Shown here in pieces: positions 1 to 8,973 of a DNA stretch of 64,000 bases (position 1 is its first letter; each line of letters opens with the position of its first letter). The stretch is from CAZXEU01 sp964639665 (GTDB lineage: Bacteria; Bacteroidota; Rhodothermia; Rhodothermales; Bin80): assembly GCA_964639665.1 (NCBI GenBank), contig CAZXEU010000045.1, forward strand, positions 21,630-85,629. The letters are read 5' to 3'. A program made the translations under genes and the position numbers. Below the pieces are notes generated by a model that did no database searches, was not told the origin of the DNA, and worked only from the letters and a program-made list of their open reading frames with translations.

Positions 1-1569
1 GCCGTAGACGTAATACAGGTCGTACGGCTCGTTGTAGCCGGTAAACAGCGGCCATCCGAAGAATCCCGGCCCCCTTGCCTGGTTGAATTCATCCACCCCG
101 TTGCCGTTGCCCGGCCCGACATCGCCCCAGTAGACCCACCCGGTGGCGTTGTCCACCGAAATCCGGAACGGATTGCGGTGACCCATGGTGAAGATCTCTC
201 CCCTGTGCAGGGAATCAGCCTTGAACAGATTGCCTTCCGGGATGGAATACGAACCGCCCGCTTCCGGGCGAATGCGCAAAATCTTGCCCCGAAGATCATT
301 GGTATTGGCGGAGGTGCGGCCGTGATCGGCCATGCGCCTGATGGCCTCCTCCTCGTGGTCGCGCGGCCCTCCCGAATTGTCCCCCGTAGAGAGATAAAGC
401 AGGCCGTCCCTGTCAAACTGTATGGAGCCTCCCGAATGGCAACACTGGACGCGCTGCACCGGGATTTCCAGCATCGACACCTCGCTTTCCATGTCAAGCA
501 GGCGGCCATCATATTCGAATCGTGACAACCGGTTGAATTTGGCTCCTTCCGTAACCGGCGAATAATATATGTAGAGCCAGCCATTGGCCATGAAGTTGGG
601 ATCAAGTGCCAGCCCCAGAAGCCCGTCCTCGATGTTCTTCTCCACCGGCAACCAGCCGATTACGCGGGCCTTGCCCGTATCGGGCTCCCAGATCTTGATG
701 GCTCCGGCCCACTCGACAATAAACACACGCCCGTCGCCTGCTATGTCGATCTCCATGGGATCAGTTAGCGCGCCCGTCAGCACAACTTCCTGAAAGCCTG
801 CTGCCCTGGAAGCCATGACATCCGCATCGCGGCGGCCCGCCACCCATTTTATCGCGCCAGCCAGATGCGCCCGCATGTGGGGCTCGCTGTAGCTTTCCTC
901 CGTGTGTCCGAGTCCAGTATAGAATGCGCGCCCTCCAAGGTCCGCATGCGCCCAGGCAATGGGATGGTCATGCCCCATGGTGCCGCCCTCGTACGAGCGC
1001 TCCGCCACGGAGGCAACGACGTGCACGTCAGGCCTAGGATTCTTCCTAAAATTGTACCATTCATCAGTGCGCTCCCAGCGAAGCGGCAGCGATGCCGTAG
1101 CGGGATGCCGGCGGTCCGTTACCAGGACCTCCGCCGGCTGCACTTCCGGGTGATTGTCAAAAAAGGCCCCTACCAGGGCGTTATACCAGGGCCAGTCGTA
1201 CTCGGAGGCAGCAGCGCCGTGAATCCCCACAAAGCCTCCGCCCTGCCTGACATACCGTTCAAAAGCCAGCTCCTGCTGCCTGTTCAGCACGTCGCCCGAC
1301 GTGTTCAGGAAAACTACGGCTGCGTACGCCTGCAGGGAATCGTATGCGAAGTGGGAAGCATCCTCGGTGGCAACCACGCGAAAGCCGTGCTCGGCACCGA
1401 TCTCACGCAGCGCCTGGATGCCGGTCTCTATGGAAGCATGCCGGAATCCCTCGGTCCTGGAAAACACCAGAACACTGTAATCCTGCGCACCGGCCCCCGC
1501 CACGAATGCGGCCCCGGCCGCGATGGCAACCAGAATACGTGCGTAGCGTCCTGGCACCTGCGTTCCCAT
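1..1569 (-). CDS. ThuA domain / PQQ-type sugar dehydrogenase fusion (3' end missing)
   Basis: This is an exported two-domain protein that runs off the left edge, so its C-terminus is not visible. The ATG at 1569 opens a signal peptide (basic start, Ala/Gly-rich core, cleavage near AGAGAQ). A ThuA-like domain (glutamine-amidotransferase fold) occupies about residues 30-250, recognised by GGGFVGIHGA. From about residue 265 a glucose/sorbosone dehydrogenase-type propeller follows (DGLLGLALDPNF, STGDNSGGPRDHEEE, GHRNPFRIS). Such propellers typically use PQQ for periplasmic sugar oxidation, and ThuA is linked to trehalose/disaccharide use. The start lies 4 nt after the stop of the upstream FG-GAP/DUF1080 gene, so they are probably co-transcribed. 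A C-terminal cytochrome c or carbohydrate-binding module may lie outside the window. Family assignment is firm; the substrate is unknown. Confidence 0.85.
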   Translation of the reverse strand, partial: MGTQVPGRYARILVAIAAGAAFVAGAGAQDYSVLVFSRTEGFRHASIETGIQALREIGAEHGFRVVATEDASHFAYDSLQAYAAVVFLNTSGDVLNRQQELAFERYVRQGGGFVGIHGAAASEYDWPWYNALVGAFFDNHPEVQPAEVLVTDRRHPATASLPLRWERTDEWYNFRKNPRPDVHVVASVAERSYEGGTMGHDHPIAWAHADLGGRAFYTGLGHTEESYSEPHMRAHLAGAIKWVAGRRDADVMASRAAGFQEVVLTGALTDPMEIDIAGDGRVFIVEWAGAIKIWEPDTGKARVIGWLPVEKNIEDGLLGLALDPNFMANGWLYIYYSPVTEGAKFNRLSRFEYDGRLLDMESEVSMLEIPVQRVQCCHSGGSIQFDRDGLLYLSTGDNSGGPRDHEEEAIRRMADHGRTSANTNDLRGKILRIRPEAGGSYSIPEGNLFKADSLHRGEIFTMGHRNPFRISVDNATGWVYWGDVGPGNGNGVDEFNQARGPGFFGWPLFTGYNEPYDLYYVYG

Positions 1570-1572
1570 GCG

Positions 1573-4212
1573 CTACAGGCGCTTCACGCGAATATTGCGA
1601 TACCACACGGGCTGGCCGTGATCCTGCAAGCCGATGTGGCCTTCGCGACTGAAGGCGGCTCCGGGTGTCGGAAACTTGTTCCATGAACCATCCGGGTTCT
1701 GGTGCGGGCTTCGCCACCGCGCAAGATCCATGTCAACAACGTATTCGCCATTGAGCTGAACCTGCACCCGGCTCCCCGAGCACGTAAGCCGATAGGTATT
1801 CCACTCGCCCGGCTCGTTCACGGCATTTTTCGAAGGGGCCATTAGATCGTACACCGCCCCCGCGGTGCGCGTGCGGCTTGTGCCGTACTGGCCGTAGGAG
1901 TTGGCCACCTGCACTTCGAGACCCGTATATACAGGATCCATGATGTCATCCGTGCGGAAGAACACCCCGCTGTTGGTGCCTTCTATCACCTTGAACTCCA
2001 GCTCCAGTATGAAGTCGCCGTAGCGCTCCTCCGTCCACAGGTAATCCAGATTGTGTTCCTGCCCGTCCGGGTTCTCTCGTCTGACCGTAAGCTCGCCCGA
2101 CTCCACCACAAACTTGTTGTTCTCGCCCGTTAGCCAGCCCGAAAGATCCTGGCCATTGAATAGCGTTTGCCAGCCATCGGGGTCCAGCGCCGGATCCTCC
2201 ACGGCGAGCGGCTCATCCAGCGGACGTATCCAGATGTTGCGGAACTGGATGTTACTGGAGGTGGGATTGTAGGCGTCGGCCTCCTCGTCCCAGCCACCGT
2301 GGTGCTGCAGGGCAATCGGGCCGCGCTCGGGCAAACCAGGGATCTCGGCATCCTCGATCACCCAGTGCCCGTTAAGCATGACGGATACGCGGTTGCCGAT
2401 CAGCGTGATATCCATCGAATTCCACTCCCCGATCGGGTTGTCAGCCCGCATGCTCGGAACGGCATCCGCCCGCTGCTCGGCCGTGGAATTCGGGTCAGTG
2501 CGCACGCCCCACAGCTCTCCCGATCCCGCGCCCCAGTTCCAGAGGTTGACCTGCTGCGTCGTGCCGCGAAGGAAGATGCCCGAATCCGAGTTGGGCGTCG
2601 GCGTCGTAATGGTATTGCCCGCTTCATCCGTCTCGTAAGAGCCGTCCGGCAGGATGGTGGGCATATCGTACATGCCGGAGGCCCCCTTGAATCGCCAGTC
2701 GACGTGCAGCTGGAAATCGCCGAATTCCTCTTCCGTCCACAGGTTCTTGTCCTCGGCCTCGCTCAGCGCGTCGTAGTCAATCATGTAGTCTACAACCTTC
2801 CAGTGTCCCCCGTCGCCTTCCGGGACTTTCCAGCCCTCGAAGTCCTTGCCATTGAATAGCGTCCGGTACTGCGGCCATTCGCGCCATGTAGGATACGTGT
2901 GGTAAGGCGGAAGGGCGTTCGCATACCTGGGCTTAGGCGGATTCCCCTGGTTGTAGAACACATAGAGTCCGGTCTTGCCAGCCAGAACTACATCGGTTCG
3001 TCCGTCCTTGTCCATGTCCTTTACATTGATCTTCATGCCAACGCCGACCACGTTGTTTGGCGGCGGGCTCACTCCCCCCTCGTCCGGGTAGTGCGGCACA
3101 TGGTTGTAGGACAGGATGTGGCGCTCGAATGCGCCTCCCTTGATGTCGTACCAGAAGACGAAGGACGGATCTCCCACGCCCACGTCTCCGCCGTAGTGCG
3201 CAAACAGCCGCTTGCCGGCAATCAGGTCGTCCTTGCCGTCACCATTGAGGTCTCCGAGCGCCAGCGTGTGGAAGACGCTGTAGTCCGTCTCGATCCAGTG
3301 CCGCGTAAAAGAGCGCTTGCCCTCATCGTCCATGCCCTGCTCATACCAGGCAAGACCGTAGGCGTGGGCGCTGCCGATAATGATGTCGTTCAATCCGTCC
3401 TCGTTCACGTCATGCACGATGTTGGGGTGCGCGGTGGCAGTGGCATTCTCCGACAGCGCGGAACGGAAATCCCAGTCCGCATGAAACGGCCATGGCCCTG
3501 CGGGATTGTCCTCGGGCTGCTCGTACCAGCCCTGCCCCGTGACGATATCGAGCCTGCCGTCCATGTTTACGTCCCCCAGCGCGTTGCCGTGCGTGTCGCC
3601 GTCGGTGCCCACGATATGCTCGCGCCACCACGGGGCCTCGTCCAGATGCTCCAGCCAGGTCATGCCCTGCCCCTCGACCAGACGCCAGTGGTTGACCAGG
3701 ATGTCCTCGTCGCCGTCGCCGTCAATGTCGCCGTGCACGACCCCTTCCATGTTGAAGGCCTGGTGGATCTTGTGCGACTCCCACTGCTCACCGGGCTCGG
3801 TCTCGCGCCCTGGATTGCGGTACCAGTAGGCCCCCTTCATGAACATCCATCCCGAACTCACTACGTCCTCCCATCCATCGCCGTCCACGTCGAGCGCAAA
3901 CTCGCTGTTGCTTTCCGTTTCCGGCCCGTTGGCGTCGGCTCCAGGGCGATAGTTGCTGTGCTTGATCCAGTGCGGCGCCTCGTACCAGTTCTTGCCGGCG
4001 GCGATGTCGAGGTCTCCGTCGTTGTCGAAGTCCGCCACGGACGCAGTTTCGGAAAACGGACCGAACCAGTAGCTGTTTTGGAGCGGATCATGGACCGGGC
4101 CGTCGATCTTGACAGGGATAAAAATGGTCTCCCTTGACTGAGCCAGGAGCAGTCCCGGCGTGAGGAAAAGTGCGGCTAGGATCGTCAGGCGGTTGTAGGC
4201 TTTCCTTGGCAT
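1573..4212 (-). CDS. Exported FG-GAP/VCBS propeller fused to two DUF1080 (3-keto-disaccharide hydrolase) domains
   Basis: This 879-residue protein has an N-terminal signal peptide (about residues 1-24, ending LLLAQS). Seven Asp-rich FG-GAP/VCBS loops follow between about residues 50 and 400, for example DFDNDGDLDIAAG, DIDGDGDEDILV, DLNGDGKDDLIAG and DMDKDGRTDVVLAG. Seven is the number needed for one calcium-binding seven-bladed propeller. Two DUF1080 jelly-roll domains come next, beginning at about residue 450 (TLFNGKDFEGW) and 682 (TLFNGQDLSGW). DUF1080 proteins are known 3-keto-disaccharide hydrolases or glycoside-binding lectin-like domains. The gene sits between an aldo/keto reductase and the ThuA/PQQ gene in a sugar-catabolic run. 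The propeller plus tandem DUF1080 layout suggests a surface or periplasmic binding-hydrolase for an oxidised glycan; that is inference. Confidence 0.88.
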   Translation of the reverse strand: MPRKAYNRLTILAALFLTPGLLLAQSRETIFIPVKIDGPVHDPLQNSYWFGPFSETASVADFDNDGDLDIAAGKNWYEAPHWIKHSNYRPGADANGPETESNSEFALDVDGDGWEDVVSSGWMFMKGAYWYRNPGRETEPGEQWESHKIHQAFNMEGVVHGDIDGDGDEDILVNHWRLVEGQGMTWLEHLDEAPWWREHIVGTDGDTHGNALGDVNMDGRLDIVTGQGWYEQPEDNPAGPWPFHADWDFRSALSENATATAHPNIVHDVNEDGLNDIIIGSAHAYGLAWYEQGMDDEGKRSFTRHWIETDYSVFHTLALGDLNGDGKDDLIAGKRLFAHYGGDVGVGDPSFVFWYDIKGGAFERHILSYNHVPHYPDEGGVSPPPNNVVGVGMKINVKDMDKDGRTDVVLAGKTGLYVFYNQGNPPKPRYANALPPYHTYPTWREWPQYRTLFNGKDFEGWKVPEGDGGHWKVVDYMIDYDALSEAEDKNLWTEEEFGDFQLHVDWRFKGASGMYDMPTILPDGSYETDEAGNTITTPTPNSDSGIFLRGTTQQVNLWNWGAGSGELWGVRTDPNSTAEQRADAVPSMRADNPIGEWNSMDITLIGNRVSVMLNGHWVIEDAEIPGLPERGPIALQHHGGWDEEADAYNPTSSNIQFRNIWIRPLDEPLAVEDPALDPDGWQTLFNGQDLSGWLTGENNKFVVESGELTVRRENPDGQEHNLDYLWTEERYGDFILELEFKVIEGTNSGVFFRTDDIMDPVYTGLEVQVANSYGQYGTSRTRTAGAVYDLMAPSKNAVNEPGEWNTYRLTCSGSRVQVQLNGEYVVDMDLARWRSPHQNPDGSWNKFPTPGAAFSREGHIGLQDHGQPVWYRNIRVKRL

Positions 4213-4240
4213 GGTTCTGCTGGTTTGTGGCGGCGCTTCG

Positions 4241-5209
4241 CTACCGAAGCCACGCTTTCTTTACGTCGGGGTCACCGGCTCGCGTAAGGAGGTCCATCTG
4301 ACGCTCCGAGAGCCGGACATTCAGGGCGCCGATGTTCTCTCTTACCTGGTCCGGCGTGCTTCCGGCAATAATGGGCAGCACGGCAGGACTGCTCTGCCGC
4401 ATCCAGGCAATGATTACCTGGTTGGGCGTTGCGCCCACTTCAGCGGCCACGCTCTGAAGTGCGGCCAGGCGCTCGTCCGATTCCGGGCCGGCGAACTGGG
4501 CAGGGACGGGGCGGTCGCTTCGCGTGTAGGCGCCCTGCAGCAGTATCGAGTACGCGATAAGCGTCATGCCGTGGTGGCGGCAATAGCGCTTCATGTCCTC
4601 CGTGGCGAAAATCTGCGGTCCGAAGTCTGCGCCGTGGCGCGGGCGAAGGTACGTATAGCGCTGCTCGACCACACTGTACGCGGTCCAGCCCCGGAGCACA
4701 CTCAGGGCGTTCGCCTCCGCCACTCGCCAGAGCCACAGGTTGCTGGCTCCCAGGGCGCGCACCTTTCCGGCTGTCACGAGGCGGTGAAACGCCTCCATGG
4801 TCTCCTCAATCGGCGTATCGAAATCGTCGCGGTGCGCGTAGTAGACGTCGATGCGGTCGGTCTGAAGTCTCCGCAGGCTCTTTTCGCACTCGCGCTCTAT
4901 CTCGCCGGCGCTAAGGCCACCGGCACACCCCGGATAGTCGAACGCCAGCTTGGTAGAGATGACCATGCCGTCGCGGTTGCCGCGCGAGGCCATCCACCGG
5001 CCTATCGTGGACTCGCTTTCTCCCCCCACGCATCCGGGATACCAGCTGGCATAGAAGTTTCCCGTGTCAATGAACGTTCCTCCGTGCTCCGCAAACAGAT
5101 CCAGCAGGCCGAACGAATCAGCTTCGTTAATGCGGCTGCCTATCAGATCCGTGCCGTAGCACAAGGCGCTGACTTCGACCGAAGTCTTGCCGAGCTTCTG
5201 CTTTTGCAT
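4241..5209 (-). CDS. Aldo/keto reductase
   Basis: A 322-residue cytoplasmic (alpha/beta)8 NADPH-dependent oxidoreductase. The AKR catalytic tetrad is visible: Asp48 and Tyr53 (DTGNFY), Lys87 (STKLAF) and His126 (YYAHRDD). The MQKQKLGKTSVEVSALCYGT start is typical of the family. The C-terminal part carries a normal cofactor-binding stretch (IAGSTPDQVRENI). It lies 22 nt downstream of the YdcZ-like gene and 28 nt upstream of the FG-GAP/DUF1080 gene, all on the same strand. It probably reduces or oxidises a sugar carbonyl in the pathway, but family membership does not fix the substrate. Confidence 0.9.
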   Translation of the reverse strand: MQKQKLGKTSVEVSALCYGTDLIGSRINEADSFGLLDLFAEHGGTFIDTGNFYASWYPGCVGGESESTIGRWMASRGNRDGMVISTKLAFDYPGCAGGLSAGEIERECEKSLRRLQTDRIDVYYAHRDDFDTPIEETMEAFHRLVTAGKVRALGASNLWLWRVAEANALSVLRGWTAYSVVEQRYTYLRPRHGADFGPQIFATEDMKRYCRHHGMTLIAYSILLQGAYTRSDRPVPAQFAGPESDERLAALQSVAAEVGATPNQVIIAWMRQSSPAVLPIIAGSTPDQVRENIGALNVRLSERQMDLLTRAGDPDVKKAWLR

Positions 5210-5231
5210 GACTTTTCCTGTTCCGGATTGC

Positions 5232-5675
5232 CTAGTCCATAAACGTTACGATAGCCGCACCCCCGATCATCAGCGCGACACCCAGGATCTTGATCAGTGT
5301 AATGGTATGCACCTCGGAGCCTAGCCACCCGTAGTGCGACAGTACCATCCCGGTTATGACCTGCCCGGCGAGCAGCGAAATAAAGAGTGCTCCCGCGCCC
5401 ACCTTCGGAATCAGGAAGGCGATAGCGAATACGAGCATGGCACCGAGCGCTCCCGCCGTCAGCAGCACCGGGTTAACGTCGGCCAGTGGTGCCAGCGCAC
5501 CCTGTTTCCATCCGAAGAGGCCGATTATGACGGCGGTTGCGGCTCCGATGAGCCAGAATACGGCGTTCGCAACCGGCGTATTGCCAATGGCCGCGCCTAC
5601 CTTTCCATTCATGGCCAGGTGTACGGCGAGGACAACGCCGAGAAAAAGGGTAAACAGAAAAAACGGAGCTTTCAT
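5232..5675 (-). CDS. DMT-superfamily YdcZ-like (DUF606) membrane protein
   Basis: A 147-residue integral membrane protein with about five hydrophobic helices and few charged residues, matching the small five-helix half-transporters of the YdcZ/DUF606 group in the drug/metabolite transporter superfamily. I chose the ATG at 5675 (MKAPFFLFTLFLG), because it puts the first membrane helix at the N-terminus and is preceded by a GGAAGAG Shine-Dalgarno-like sequence; the reading frame is open 51 nt further upstream. It is the only transporter-like gene in the left cluster, between the Gfo/Idh/MocA and aldo/keto reductase genes, so it may move a substrate or product of that pathway. Direction and substrate cannot be told. 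Confidence 0.8.
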   Translation of the reverse strand: MKAPFFLFTLFLGVVLAVHLAMNGKVGAAIGNTPVANAVFWLIGAATAVIIGLFGWKQGALAPLADVNPVLLTAGALGAMLVFAIAFLIPKVGAGALFISLLAGQVITGMVLSHYGWLGSEVHTITLIKILGVALMIGGAAIVTFMD

Positions 5676-5726
5676 GGCTCTTCCGGTTTGGTGTCCGAAT
5701 GTCGGACAGATGATAAAGGCCTGCAA

Positions 5727-6872
5727 TCAGAGGGCGACCCAGCGCTCCTCCCGGTGGCTTTGCAGGATAGCGTCACACAATTGAATTTCGTGGTGGCCCT
5801 CCTCGAACGTGGGATATTGCACCTCATCCGGGGCAGCACCCGAGTCTATGGCCTGGTAGAATGCGCGGAAGCACTGTTTGAAGGTGTCCGGGAAGCCCTC
5901 GTTGTGACCGCCAGGGTAGTCGGAATAGCCACTTGCGAGGGCGCCCAGCTGGGCGGGATCGCGCACGAGCGTTTCGCTTGGCCCGTCGCGCCGGCCAAGC
6001 CAGAGTTCATTCGGCCTTTCACTGTCCCAGGCCGCCGCTCCGCCCGAGGCTGCTATCTCGTACCGGAGCATGTTCTTGCGCCCGGCCGTAACCTGGGACA
6101 CGAAAAGCACGCCCTGCGCTCCGCCTTCGAATCGCAGCAGCACGCACCCGGCGTCCTCCGTCGCAACGGGCACGGGCTGAAGTACCGTGGCCCGCGCCTG
6201 TTTGCCGGTGAATGTCGCGATTTCCCCCTCCGGTCTGCGACGGATGGGATGCACGGTCCGCAGGTCGGCAAGTACTGCCTCTACGCGAAGCCCGGTTATG
6301 GAAAGCACAAGATCCATCCAGTGCGTGCCAATGTCTGAAACGGCCCTCAGAGCCCCTCCTTCTTCCGCCAGCACGCGCCAGTTGTAGTCCGTTTCATACA
6401 GCAGCCAGTCCTGGACGTATCGGCCAATAACAGAAAAGACTCTGCCGAGGCTGCCGCCCCGGATTCGCTCGCGGAGCTCCAGATTGACCGGGTAGAAACG
6501 GATATTGTAGCATACGCCCGCGTGCAGTCCCATAGTGCGGGCCAGGTCCACCAATTCCGCTGCCTCCTCGGCATGCATGGCCAGCGGTTTCTCGCACATG
6601 ACGTGCTTGCCGGCCAGAAGGGCCCGCCGTGCCATGCCGAAATGCAGCACGTTCGGAACCGCCAGATGAACGGCATCCACCGTGGCATCATCGAGCACGT
6701 CCTCCAGACTCTCATAGGCCCGCGGCAATCCCAGGGCCTTGCAGGCCGCTTCGGACTTTTCCGGCCGGCTGCCGAGAATTCCCGTTACCCGAATACCAAC
6801 GCGCTTTAGTGCCTCGACGTGGACCGGACCGATGAAGCCTGTCCCGGCAACCGCAGCGCCGATGGAGCGCAT
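5727..6872 (-). CDS. Gfo/Idh/MocA family NAD(P)-dependent sugar oxidoreductase
   Basis: A 381-residue protein with an N-terminal Rossmann fold (GAAVAGTGFIGPVHVEALKR) and the family EKPLAMHAEEA motif, whose Lys is catalytic. The C-terminal alpha/beta domain includes the substrate-binding DIGTHWMDL motif. There is no Tat or Sec signal, so it is cytoplasmic, unlike many secreted relatives in this phylum. The ATG at 6872 is preferred over a GTG at 6893, because it starts 4 nt after the stop of the isomerase gene upstream. Members oxidise or reduce sugars, often at C3. With DUF1080 and TIM-barrel isomerases nearby, this fits a 3-keto-sugar pathway. Family is certain; reaction is inferred. Confidence 0.92.
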   Translation of the reverse strand: MRSIGAAVAGTGFIGPVHVEALKRVGIRVTGILGSRPEKSEAACKALGLPRAYESLEDVLDDATVDAVHLAVPNVLHFGMARRALLAGKHVMCEKPLAMHAEEAAELVDLARTMGLHAGVCYNIRFYPVNLELRERIRGGSLGRVFSVIGRYVQDWLLYETDYNWRVLAEEGGALRAVSDIGTHWMDLVLSITGLRVEAVLADLRTVHPIRRRPEGEIATFTGKQARATVLQPVPVATEDAGCVLLRFEGGAQGVLFVSQVTAGRKNMLRYEIAASGGAAAWDSERPNELWLGRRDGPSETLVRDPAQLGALASGYSDYPGGHNEGFPDTFKQCFRAFYQAIDSGAAPDEVQYPTFEEGHHEIQLCDAILQSHREERWVAL

Positions 6873-6876
6873 GCCG

Positions 6877-7788
6877 CTATCTGCCGAATCCACGAACCCG
6901 CTCCCGGTTGGTCCTCAGGGCCTCAAGCGGCGGATGGGATTCGTCCTCGTATTCCACCACATACCATTCGATGCCTCCCTCCGACTCGCTGAGCGCGAAT
7001 ATCTCCTCCCACGGGAGGCTGTCATCCCCGACAAATGGCTCAAAAGGATGCTCCGCTCCATGCGTAAAGGGCTTGACGTGCATGGAATTGATCCGGCCCG
7101 GATCGCCTTTGATCACTTCCAGTACGTCGGCGCCCCCGTTCGCCGCGTTTCCCGTATCCAGCTGCAGGATCACGTCGTCCGGCGTGTTGTCAGCAAGAAT
7201 ATCCCAGATGGTCTGACCCTCTACCAACTGGTCGAAACTGTATGCGTGGCAGTGGTACCCCGTACGCATGCCATGTGGACGAAGCGCCTCCTGGATTGCT
7301 GTCAACTCGTCTGCCGTGCGCATGAGCACGTCCATCCCCGTGCGCCTGTCCTCGCCAATGGCGGGCACTATCAAATTGGGGTTTCCAAGCTCCCCGTGAA
7401 AATCGATGGATCGCTGCAGTTCGTCGCCAAGAAGCATGGGAAGCCCCACGTGGGCCCCCGCAACACGCAGTCCGTGCCCATCCAGCATGGAACGCAATTC
7501 GGCTGCGGAGTAGTCGTAATAACCGGCAAATTCGACGCCGTCGTAGCCCAGCGTCGCCACTTCGGCCAGCGTTCCCGGGAAATCCTCTTCAAGAAGATGC
7601 CGGAAGCAGTACAGCTGCACGCCAACCGGAATTGCGGCGTTCGCCTCGTCCGCGGCGGCATCGGCCATTGCGCCTTCCGGCTCTCCGCTTTCGCGGCCGC
7701 ATCCGGCAAGCCCCGCTACAACTAGCGAGCCACCGGATGCCTTCAGGAAGTCGCGCCGCGTCAGGGGCCTGCGAATAAATCGTGCCAT
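6877..7788 (-). CDS. Tat-exported lipoprotein, sugar phosphate isomerase/epimerase-like TIM barrel
   Basis: A 303-residue protein starting with a twin-arginine signal (LTRRDFLKASGG) that ends in a lipobox-like AGC, so a folded, membrane-anchored periplasmic enzyme is expected. The mature part is a xylose-isomerase-like TIM barrel with family metal ligands: Glu in DGVEFAGYYDY, Asp in LQLDTGN, His in SMHVKPF and Glu in WYVVEYEDE. Such proteins act on keto sugars as isomerases, epimerases or 3-keto-glycoside lyases/hydratases. The gene is 4 nt upstream of the Gfo/Idh/MocA gene and 126 nt downstream of the lactonase gene, so a second promoter could lie in that gap. It is a paralogue-like partner of the TIM barrel at 11286-12167. 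Confidence 0.88.
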   Translation of the reverse strand: MARFIRRPLTRRDFLKASGGSLVVAGLAGCGRESGEPEGAMADAAADEANAAIPVGVQLYCFRHLLEEDFPGTLAEVATLGYDGVEFAGYYDYSAAELRSMLDGHGLRVAGAHVGLPMLLGDELQRSIDFHGELGNPNLIVPAIGEDRRTGMDVLMRTADELTAIQEALRPHGMRTGYHCHAYSFDQLVEGQTIWDILADNTPDDVILQLDTGNAANGGADVLEVIKGDPGRINSMHVKPFTHGAEHPFEPFVGDDSLPWEEIFALSESEGGIEWYVVEYEDESHPPLEALRTNRERVRGFGR

Positions 7789-7914
7789 AGGTCTTCTCTG
7801 CTATTGGATATGTGGTGCCGCAACGGTGAAGTAGGAAGCTACGGTACAGAATAGCCAGTTACCAATGCCGTCCGGCATCCGCGGCAGGCTGGATTTGACC
7901 GGCACCGGCGCCGG

Positions 7915-8973
7915 CTATCCGAAGGCAATGCAAGCGGGGCTGGGCACATTCGCCGATTGACCGGAATGGGAAAGCAGTCCAGATTCGCTGTCAATGCTGA
8001 ATACTTCCAGCGAATCCGAGTCCTGGTTGGCCACGACCAGCCACTTTCCCGACGGATGGATGTCAAAATTGCGGGGAGTCCTGCCGCGTGTTGAAGAGTG
8101 TCCCAGCAGCTTCAAACCTCTCTCGCCAATTCGGAACACGGCTATGCATGCCGGGCCGCGGAGAGAGGCGTACAGGAAGCGCCCTGAGCCTCCGACATGT
8201 ATATCGGCCCCGGAAGGTGTGCCTTCAAATGCCGTAGGCAGTGCGCAGAGCGTCTCCAGCGGCGTGAGCCTGCCGCCGGCGTATGAAAACGCAGTCACCG
8301 TCGAGTCCAGTTCAGCCATGAGATAGGCGCGTCGTCCGGCGCGGTCGAGCGCTATGTGGCGCGGACCCGCACCCGCGTGCAGTCGCACCGCGCCCGCGCG
8401 CTCTAGCGCGCCAGATGCGCCGTCTAGGCGGTACGACACTACTTCGTCCGTTCCCAGGTCCGGTACCAGGACGTGTCCCCAGTCCCGGTCGGCCACCGCC
8501 GCATGCGGATGCGGGGCTTGCTGACGCTCGGCATGAACGCTGCGCCCCGCGTGCGCAACGTGGTCCGTAGCGGGTCCCAGTCCGCGGTCCGCATCCACGG
8601 GAAGCACGGTCACGGATCCGCCCAAATAGTTGGCTACCAGAACATGGCCTGCGGCAATACTCAGGTGGCAGGGCGCCGCGCCCAGCGAAGGCTGGCGGCC
8701 GCGCAGCGAAAGCCGGCCCGTCGGCTGGTCCACCGCGTAGGCATAGACCCAGCCGCCGGTATGCGGATCAGTGACTTCGCTCGCCGCATAGAGCACGCCT
8801 TTGGCCATCACGAGGAACGACGGATTGACTATGCCGCGCTGAACGTGCCGCAGTGTGAGCTGGCCCGTGCTTTCATCCAGCTCAAAGCAGTAGATCCCTT
8901 CGCCGCGTCCGTCGACGTGATCCTCGCGCCGCGTGTAGGTGCCAACGTACAGCCGTGACAGGGACACCCGCAT
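7915..8973 (-). CDS. Lactonase family beta-propeller (YbhE/6-phosphogluconolactonase type)
   Basis: A 352-residue seven-bladed propeller of the lactonase (YbhE) family. Typical motifs are LYVGTYTRRED at the start, HLSIAAGHVLVANYLGGSVTVLPV, GAGPRHIALDRAGRRAYLMAELDSTVTAF and the C-terminal NFDIHPSGKWLVVANQDSDSLEVF. There is no signal peptide, so it is cytoplasmic. The family hydrolyses 6-phosphogluconolactone or related sugar lactones. The ATG at 8973 follows the stop of the dehydrogenase gene directly, with no spacer. In this cluster it would open a sugar lactone to the aldonic acid. The exact lactone is not known. Confidence 0.9.
   Translation of the reverse strand: MRVSLSRLYVGTYTRREDHVDGRGEGIYCFELDESTGQLTLRHVQRGIVNPSFLVMAKGVLYAASEVTDPHTGGWVYAYAVDQPTGRLSLRGRQPSLGAAPCHLSIAAGHVLVANYLGGSVTVLPVDADRGLGPATDHVAHAGRSVHAERQQAPHPHAAVADRDWGHVLVPDLGTDEVVSYRLDGASGALERAGAVRLHAGAGPRHIALDRAGRRAYLMAELDSTVTAFSYAGGRLTPLETLCALPTAFEGTPSGADIHVGGSGRFLYASLRGPACIAVFRIGERGLKLLGHSSTRGRTPRNFDIHPSGKWLVVANQDSDSLEVFSIDSESGLLSHSGQSANVPSPACIAFG

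Noticed and set aside
2899..4137. Long open frame (412 codons) antisense to the FG-GAP/DUF1080 gene
   Set aside because: It mirrors a gene with clear repeats and domains; its translation is Val/His/Arg-rich with no recognisable domain. It is a GC-rich shadow frame.
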